A stretch of DNA of 54,978 nt from an uncultured Planctomycetia bacterium (lineage in GTDB: Bacteria > Planctomycetota > UBA1135 > GCA-002686595). The translations under genes and the position numbers were made by a program. The stretch lies in the NCBI GenBank assembly GCA_938003765.1, contig CALKYE010000248.1, positions 1 to 54,978 of the forward strand, given 5' to 3'. The notes beneath the pieces were generated by a model, which had not been told where the DNA came from, ran no database searches, and saw nothing but the letters and a program-made list of their open reading frames with translations. Of this stretch, positions 49,678 to 54,978 are shown one piece after another. Numbering within the stretch: position 1 is the stretch's first letter; the number at the start of each line of letters is the position of its first letter.

Positions 49678-50847
49678 ATGCGAACAACTCGATCCTCTCT
49701 GCGTTCGACGGGCGCTCTGCTGGCGGCAGTGCTCGGCGCCGCGCCTGCGTTCGCCGCGCAACGCGACGGAGGCGCGTACGAAGCGCTCGACACCGAGCCC
49801 ATCGTCGTCACGCCCGAACACGCGCAGGCGGTCGAACGCGGCCTGGCTTGGCTCGCGCAGAATCAGGTGCTCGAGGGTCGCGACGCTGGCGCGTGGGTCT
49901 CGAAGATCGGCTACAAGCTCAACGAGGGCTACCAGCACACGGCCGCCGACCGCGGCCACGTCGGCGTGACCTCGCTCGCCTGCATGGCCTTCCTCGCGGG
50001 CGGGCACCTTCCGGGCCGCGGGCCGTACGGCGAAGTGGTCGAGCGCGGGTTGTCGTTCGTGATCAACTCGATCGGCGACGACGGCTACGTCACGCACGCG
50101 GGATCGCGCATGTACAGCCACGCCTTCGCCACGCTGTTCCTCGCGGAGGTCTTCGGCCAGACCCATCGCCAGGACATCCGCGGCAAGCTGCAGCTGTGCG
50201 TCGACTTCATCGTCAACTCGCAGAACGCCGAGGGCGGCTGGCGCTACGAGCCGTATGCGGTCACGAGCGACATGTCGATCGTGGTGTGCCAGGTGATGGC
50301 GCTGCGCGCGGCGCGCAACATCGGGATCCGCGTGCCCAAGAGCGTGATCGACCGCGCCGCGAAGTACGTGGTCGACTCCGCGGTGACCGAGAACACGTTG
50401 CAGCGCTATCCCGGCGCGGCGTACTACCGCAACGAGGTCGGATCCTTCCACTACCAGAAGCACGACGGCTCGCGCTCCTCGTTCCCGCTCACGGCGGCGG
50501 GCGTCACCGCGCTGTTCGGCGCGGGCGTGTACTCCGATCACTCGATCGACCAGGGCATCCGCTACCTGCAGTCGAACCTGGCCCAGTTCAACTTCGAGCG
50601 CGGCCGTCAGGCCGGCGGGCACTACTTCTTCTGGTACGGCCACTACTACGGTGTGCAGGCCATGTACACCGCGGGCGCCGACAAGTGGGAGTCGTACTTC
50701 ACGACCGTGCGCGACGAGTTGCTGCGCATGCAGACGCCGACGGGCTCGTGGCCCAACAGCGTCGGCCCTGGCGAGCCCTTCGGCACGGCCATGGCGGTGC
50801 TGATCCTCGAGATCCCCTACCGCTTCCTGCCCATCTTCCAGCGCTGA
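49678..50847 (+). CDS. Secreted prenyltransferase/squalene-oxidase-repeat protein
   Basis: A 389-residue protein with signal peptide (TGALLAAVLGAAPAFAAQ). It contains alpha-alpha toroid repeats like those of terpene cyclases and protein prenyltransferases: GLAWLAQNQ, GVTSLACMAFLAGG, QNAEGGWRYEP and QTPTGSWPNS. It lacks the DxDD or zinc-ligand set of true cyclases and prenyltransferases, so catalysis is doubtful and a binding role is more likely. Only 4 bp follow the propeller gene's stop, so the two are translated together. Such proteins recur beside MoxR operons in planctomycetes, from memory. Confidence 0.85.
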   Translation: MRTTRSSLRSTGALLAAVLGAAPAFAAQRDGGAYEALDTEPIVVTPEHAQAVERGLAWLAQNQVLEGRDAGAWVSKIGYKLNEGYQHTAADRGHVGVTSLACMAFLAGGHLPGRGPYGEVVERGLSFVINSIGDDGYVTHAGSRMYSHAFATLFLAEVFGQTHRQDIRGKLQLCVDFIVNSQNAEGGWRYEPYAVTSDMSIVVCQVMALRAARNIGIRVPKSVIDRAAKYVVDSAVTENTLQRYPGAAYYRNEVGSFHYQKHDGSRSSFPLTAAGVTALFGAGVYSDHSIDQGIRYLQSNLAQFNFERGRQAGGHYFFWYGHYYGVQAMYTAGADKWESYFTTVRDELLRMQTPTGSWPNSVGPGEPFGTAMAVLILEIPYRFLPIFQR

Positions 50848-50867
50848 GCGCTGCTCCTTCGACCGCG

Positions 50868-53210
50868 ATGCGCACTTCAACGCCCGACACGCCGCTCAAG
50901 GCGACGCCGCAGCTCGAACGGCTGCTGGCGAAGCTTCGCGCGCACTTGGGGCGCCTTGCCGCGCTCCAGGGCTTCGGGGTGTTCCTCGCGGTGTTGAGCG
51001 CGTGGCTGGTGTTCAGCTTCGTCGCCGACTGGGCGCTGCACGTGCCGCGCGGCGTGCGCTGGTTCCACCTCGCGGTGTGCGTGGCGGCGCCGCTGGTCGC
51101 TCTGTGGCGTCTCGGACTGCGTCCGTGGTTCGCGCGGCCGTCGCGCAGCGGCCTGGCGCTCTTGATCGAGCGCGCCGACCCGAGCGCGCACGAGTTGTAC
51201 GTGAGCGCCGTCCAACTGCAGCAAGCCGCGCCGCCGGACGCGCACCCCGAGCTGATCGAGCGCGTGATGCGCGACGCGGAGTTGCGCGCGGCGCGAGCGG
51301 ACCTCGCCGGCGTGCTCGACCCGGCCGTCCCGCGCAAGCTGTTCGGACTGGGACTCGCGGCGGCGCTCGGCCTGCTGTTCGCAGCGCGCACTTGGCCCGA
51401 GCACGCGGAGATCTTCGTCGCGCGCTTGCTCGGCGCCGACCGGCCCTGGCCGCAGTTGACCACGCTCGAACTGGCGCTCGGCGCCGGCCTCGAGAAGGTC
51501 GAACTCGAGCGCACCGCCACCGGCGTGCTCGCCCGGCTCCCCCGCGGAAGCGACGCGCCGATCGTGGTGCGCGCGGTGGGCGTCCGACCGCGCGAAGTCC
51601 GCCTCCATCTGGATTCGAGTTCTTCGTTCCAGCTCACTCCGAGCCCCGACGGCGCGTTCCGCACGGTGCTCCGCAGTCTCGACCGCGACCTGACGCTCCA
51701 CGCCACGGGCGGAGACGATCGCGATCGCGAGCCCACGCTCACTTTGATCGTGCTGGAGCCGCCCGACGTCGCGGCCCTCGCCGTGCGCATCGAGCCGCCG
51801 GCGTACAGCGGTTTGCCCGCGCGCGTGGAGTCTGCAGGCGATGTCGAGGTGCTCGCGGGTTCGCGCGTGGCGATCACGCTGCAGCCCTCTCCCGCCGACG
51901 CCGTCGGTGTCGTGAAGCTCCTGCCTGCGGATCAGACGATCGAACTCGCGCCGATGCCGATGGCGACGAGCGAGGCCTCTGCCGAGCCGCCGCCTGCCGG
52001 CTTGGGCTTCGAGCTCGTCGCGACGCAGTCCTTCCGCTACCGCATCGAGCTGCGCGACTCTCAAGGGCTCACCAACCCCGACCCGGGCCTGTTCGCCGTC
52101 CAAGTGCGTCGCGACGAACGCCCCACCGCAGAGTGGCTCGCGCCCGCCCGCAACGAGATCGAGAGCCTCGCGCGCGGTGTCGTGCGCCTGCTCGCGCGCG
52201 TGGACGACGACTTCGGCGTCGCCGGTGCGCAGTGGCGCGCGCGGCGAGTCGGCGGCGATCGAGAGCCGCAGTGGAGCGCGATCGAGCTGCGCGAGCTCCC
52301 CGCCGACGCCAGCGCGGCTGCGTCGCGCCAAGCGAGGCTGGTCGGCACGCGCGTCGAGCTCGCCGGACTCGAGCCCGGCTCGCGCGAACTCGAGCCCGGT
52401 GATCAATTCGAACTCGAGCTGCGCGTCTACGACGCTCGGCCCGGCCCCGCGGACGGAGAGTTCGATGAAGCCGGCGTCGGCACGGCGACGACGCTGCGCG
52501 TGCGCGTCGTCTCCGAGGACGACTTCCTGCGACGCCTGCAGGACCGTCTCGGACGCGTGCGCTCGCAGGTGAGCGACCTCGAGGAACTCGCGCGCGAGCG
52601 CGTGCGCCGCACGAGCGAACTCCTGCGCACGCTCGAGTCGGAGTCCGGCGAGACTTCGGACGCGGCGGGCCTGGTCAGCGGGCAGCGCCGGGTCCAAGGC
52701 GATCTCGATTCGCTGGCGCGCGAACTCGCGAGCGCGGTCGAGAGCGTGCTGTATGCGCGCTTGGACGAGGCCGCCGAGGGCGCGCTCGTAGATCTGGATG
52801 GCCGACTCGCGCAAGGAACGGCGCGCACGTTCCCCGTCGAGGCCTGGCGCGGATTCGCCGAGGCCGTGCGCGCGGGTCAGGTGTCCGCTCCCGGCGTGCC
52901 GGGGCAACTCGCGGGACTGTTGCAGCGCGCGCTGACGCTCTCCTCGGAGCACTCGCCGCGCGCCGTGTCCGAACTCGAACGCGCCGCCGCGACGGTCGAC
53001 GCCTCCGCCGCGAGCACGGCGCTCGCTCAAGCGCTCGCCTCGCAACAGGCGGTGCACGCCGGACTGAACGAGCTGCTCGAGCAACTCGCCGACTGGGACA
53101 ACTTCCAAGCCGTGCTGACGCTCACGCGCGACATCCTCACGCGACAGAAGTCCGTGCGCGACCGCACCAAGGCCGCCTCGGGCGCCGATCCAAGGAGCGA
53201 CCGCCGATGA
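50868..53210 (+). CDS. DUF4175-like membrane protein with coiled coil
   Basis: A 780-residue protein. Three membrane helices lie in the first 180 residues (FGVFLAVLSAWLVFSFVADWAL, FHLAVCVAAPLVALWRL, FGLGLAAALGLLFAA). A long strand-rich periplasmic region with immunoglobulin-like pieces (IEPPAYSGLPARVE, YRIELRDSQGLTNPDPGLFAVQV) runs to about 540, then an alpha-helical coiled coil to the end. The layout is like DUF4175 proteins. ATG at 50868, 20 bp after the cyclase-repeat gene; the open frame extends further upstream as a shadow. Its stop overlaps the next start (ATGA). Confidence 0.8.
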   Translation: MRTSTPDTPLKATPQLERLLAKLRAHLGRLAALQGFGVFLAVLSAWLVFSFVADWALHVPRGVRWFHLAVCVAAPLVALWRLGLRPWFARPSRSGLALLIERADPSAHELYVSAVQLQQAAPPDAHPELIERVMRDAELRAARADLAGVLDPAVPRKLFGLGLAAALGLLFAARTWPEHAEIFVARLLGADRPWPQLTTLELALGAGLEKVELERTATGVLARLPRGSDAPIVVRAVGVRPREVRLHLDSSSSFQLTPSPDGAFRTVLRSLDRDLTLHATGGDDRDREPTLTLIVLEPPDVAALAVRIEPPAYSGLPARVESAGDVEVLAGSRVAITLQPSPADAVGVVKLLPADQTIELAPMPMATSEASAEPPPAGLGFELVATQSFRYRIELRDSQGLTNPDPGLFAVQVRRDERPTAEWLAPARNEIESLARGVVRLLARVDDDFGVAGAQWRARRVGGDREPQWSAIELRELPADASAAASRQARLVGTRVELAGLEPGSRELEPGDQFELELRVYDARPGPADGEFDEAGVGTATTLRVRVVSEDDFLRRLQDRLGRVRSQVSDLEELARERVRRTSELLRTLESESGETSDAAGLVSGQRRVQGDLDSLARELASAVESVLYARLDEAAEGALVDLDGRLAQGTARTFPVEAWRGFAEAVRAGQVSAPGVPGQLAGLLQRALTLSSEHSPRAVSELERAAATVDASAASTALAQALASQQAVHAGLNELLEQLADWDNFQAVLTLTRDILTRQKSVRDRTKAASGADPRSDRR

Positions 53211-54978
53211 AGTCCTTCGTACTCCGCAACGCTCCCGTCCGCGCTCTGGTCGTCGCCGTCGCTGCGCTCGGCGCAATCGCGAACGCCTCCGCTGCGCCCG
53301 CGCAGGACCGCGACGTGACCGCGATCCTCGAGGAGCAGGAGCTGCTGCGCCGACAGGTGCAGCGGCTGCGTCGCACCATCGAAGCGCTGATTCCGCGCCT
53401 CGAACAAGAGGGGCGACCGCACGCGCTGGAGCTGCTCAAGGACGGCCTGAAGCTCCTGCAGGAGCGTTCGGAGCAGAGCGGACGACTCACGCTCGAAGAG
53501 TTGATGGACAAGGTGCGCCAGGACGCGCAGTCCGGGCAGTTGGCGACCTCGCTGGCCGGCCAGGAACAGATCATCCAGGAGCTCGAGCGACTGCTCGGAC
53601 TGTTGCTCGAGCGGCGCGACGTCGAGGAGCTCGCCAAGTCGATCGAAGAGCTGGCCAAGATCCGCTCCGAGCTGGACTCGCTCCGCTCGGAGGAGTCCAA
53701 GCTCATCGAGCAGACTCAGGAATTGCGCGAGCAGTCGCGCACTGCGGAACAGCAAGCGCTCGAGGAGCGCATCGAAGCGCTGACTCGCGCTCAGCGAGAG
53801 CTGCTCGAGCGCAACGAGCAAGCGGGCCGCGAGAGCGGCGCCCATGCGCTGGAACAGATCCAGCGCGAGCTGGGCGAGTTGCTCGAGCGCCAGCGCGTCG
53901 ATCGGCAAGTGCTCGAGGCCTGGTCTCCGCGCGATGCGCAAGCGCTCGAACGCGCCGCGCAAGCTCTCAGCGAGGCGCGGCGTGCGCAGGCCCGGTCCGA
54001 ACGTCTGCGCGGCGCGGCGCAAGCTCTGCGCGAGGCCGCCGCGAAGGAACGCGAGCAAGCCGCCAGTCCGACGCCGTCCGCCGAACCGGCCACGTCGCTC
54101 GAGGCGCGCGCCGACGAAGCCGCTCGCGCGGCGCGCACGTCCGAGGATCCGGCCGCTCGCCAGACGAGCGAAGTGCTGGCCGCGGCAGCCAAGCGCTCGC
54201 GCGAGGCCGGCGCCGATCCCGCGGCTCGCCAGGCGGCTGCAGACGAGCACGAGCGCAGCGCCGCGGAGCTCGAGCGGCAAGCCGGCGAACAAGACGCCTC
54301 TGCGTCCGCCGCACGCTCTCAAGCGAGCACCCTCGCGCAAGAGCAGGCCTCGAGTTCAGCCTCGAGCGAGCAGCGAACGGGCGACGGCCGTCAGGGCGCG
54401 TCCCAGGAGCGCAGCGGCGCGGGTGAAGCCCTCGAACAACTCGCACAGCGTCTGGCTGAAGCACAGGCGGCCGCGCAGCGCCCCGCGAGCGACGAGTCGC
54501 AGCGCGCCGCGAACGCCCGCGCCGCCGCGCAAGCGACGGAACAGGCTGCGCGCGCTCTCGAAGCAGCGCTCGAGCAGGAGCGACGCCTGGGACCGGCGCT
54601 GTCGGCTTCGCAGAGCGACGCGAGCGCCGCCGCCGAGCGCCTCGCGCGCGGACTCGAGTCGCTGCCGCAGCCCAAGCCCGGTCAGGAAGCCTCCGCGCGC
54701 GAGCAGCTCGAGCGTGCCGCCGAACAGATGGAAGCTGCGGCGCGCTCTGCGCGCGAAGGCGACGCGGAGTCCGCGGCGCAGACGGCCCAGGCCGCCGAAC
54801 AAGCGCTCGAGCAGGCGGCCCGATCGCTCGGCGCCGCTCAGTCCGAGCGCGAGAACGCGCGTGCGAACTCATCCGAGTCCCGCGCCTCCAGTCAGTCATC
54901 GATGAGCGCGCAGCAAGCCGAACTGGCGCGCCAGGCGGCCAGCGCGGCGCAGCAGGCATCGCAATCGCAGGGCTCGCA
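53207..54978 (+). CDS. Secreted coiled-coil protein, cut by the window end
   Basis: The frame stays open from ATG at 53207 to the last base (more than 590 codons), so the gene is incomplete here. A signal peptide (ALVVAVAALGAIANASA) is followed by almost uninterrupted heptad-rich helix: Leu/Glu/Arg/Gln-rich to about residue 280, then strongly Ala/Gln/Ser/Glu-rich low-complexity helix. No enzymatic motif is visible. It overlaps the DUF4175-like gene by 4 bp, and that protein's own C-terminal coiled coil makes it a likely partner in the periplasm. It is absent from a simple stop-to-stop list because its stop lies outside the window. Confidence 0.88.
   Translation, partial: MKSFVLRNAPVRALVVAVAALGAIANASAAPAQDRDVTAILEEQELLRRQVQRLRRTIEALIPRLEQEGRPHALELLKDGLKLLQERSEQSGRLTLEELMDKVRQDAQSGQLATSLAGQEQIIQELERLLGLLLERRDVEELAKSIEELAKIRSELDSLRSEESKLIEQTQELREQSRTAEQQALEERIEALTRAQRELLERNEQAGRESGAHALEQIQRELGELLERQRVDRQVLEAWSPRDAQALERAAQALSEARRAQARSERLRGAAQALREAAAKEREQAASPTPSAEPATSLEARADEAARAARTSEDPAARQTSEVLAAAAKRSREAGADPAARQAAADEHERSAAELERQAGEQDASASAARSQASTLAQEQASSSASSEQRTGDGRQGASQERSGAGEALEQLAQRLAEAQAAAQRPASDESQRAANARAAAQATEQAARALEAALEQERRLGPALSASQSDASAAAERLARGLESLPQPKPGQEASAREQLERAAEQMEAAARSAREGDAESAAQTAQAAEQALEQAARSLGAAQSERENARANSSESRASSQSSMSAQQAELARQAASAAQQASQSQGS

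Noticed and set aside
49678..50847. A true squalene/hopene cyclase
   Set aside because: Too short (389 residues against about 630), exported, and without the DxDD catalytic motif.

Overview
The window reads as chromosomal DNA of a GC-rich bacterium, most likely a planctomycete. Pointers are a long MoxR / DUF58 / BatA-type / beta-propeller / cyclase-repeat operon, an ECF sigma factor, a SpoVG homologue carrying a zinc ribbon, an aroD-aroE fusion, many GTG/TTG starts, and a secreted protease ending in a Cys-containing C-terminal domain that I recall from deep-branching planctomycetes (Saltatorellus/Engelhardtia-like). The phylum call is an inference; no rRNA or ribosomal protein is present. There is no sign of prophage, insertion sequence, CRISPR array or plasmid genes.

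Layout. 1-9 kb: thiD; a DUF1326-like protein; a minus-strand operon for a periplasmic-type molybdenum hydroxylase (2Fe-2S subunit with Tat signal, Mo subunit, FAD/4Fe-4S subunit) plus a small Cys protein; a two-domain universal stress protein; htpG with a 31-bp inverted repeat in its promoter region. 9-16 kb: a secreted protein and two MORN_2-repeat proteins, an ECF sigma factor, a trypsin-like secreted protease and an NTF2-like lipoprotein. 15.7-21 kb: a three-gene ABC / HlyD / TolC exporter operon whose genes overlap by 4 bp. 21-21.5 kb: initiator tRNA-fMet with promoter and hairpin, and a partial duplication of its 3' end.

21.5-31 kb is housekeeping: aroK, aroDE, spoVG, ispE, a folK-panC fusion and pssA on the minus strand, divergent from eno, an FtsB/DivIC-like gene and a secreted propeller-like protein. 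31-38 kb: a tripartite RND efflux pump (MFP, permease, outer-membrane factor) behind a TetR regulator, with two matching operator palindromes. 38.3 kb to the right edge: eight co-directional genes from moxR through DUF58, two VWA/BatA-like membrane proteins, a 1536-residue propeller protein, a cyclase-repeat protein, a DUF4175-like membrane protein and a coiled-coil secreted protein cut by the window end. Their tight spacing suggests one cell-envelope complex of unknown function, in which the MoxR ATPase may remodel VWA partners.

The most unusual items are that envelope operon, the FolK-PanC fusion, the exporter ATPase with degenerate catalytic motifs, the htpG inverted repeat, the tRNA 3'-end duplication and the C-terminal domain of the protease. 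No wholly new defence or mobile system could be recognised.
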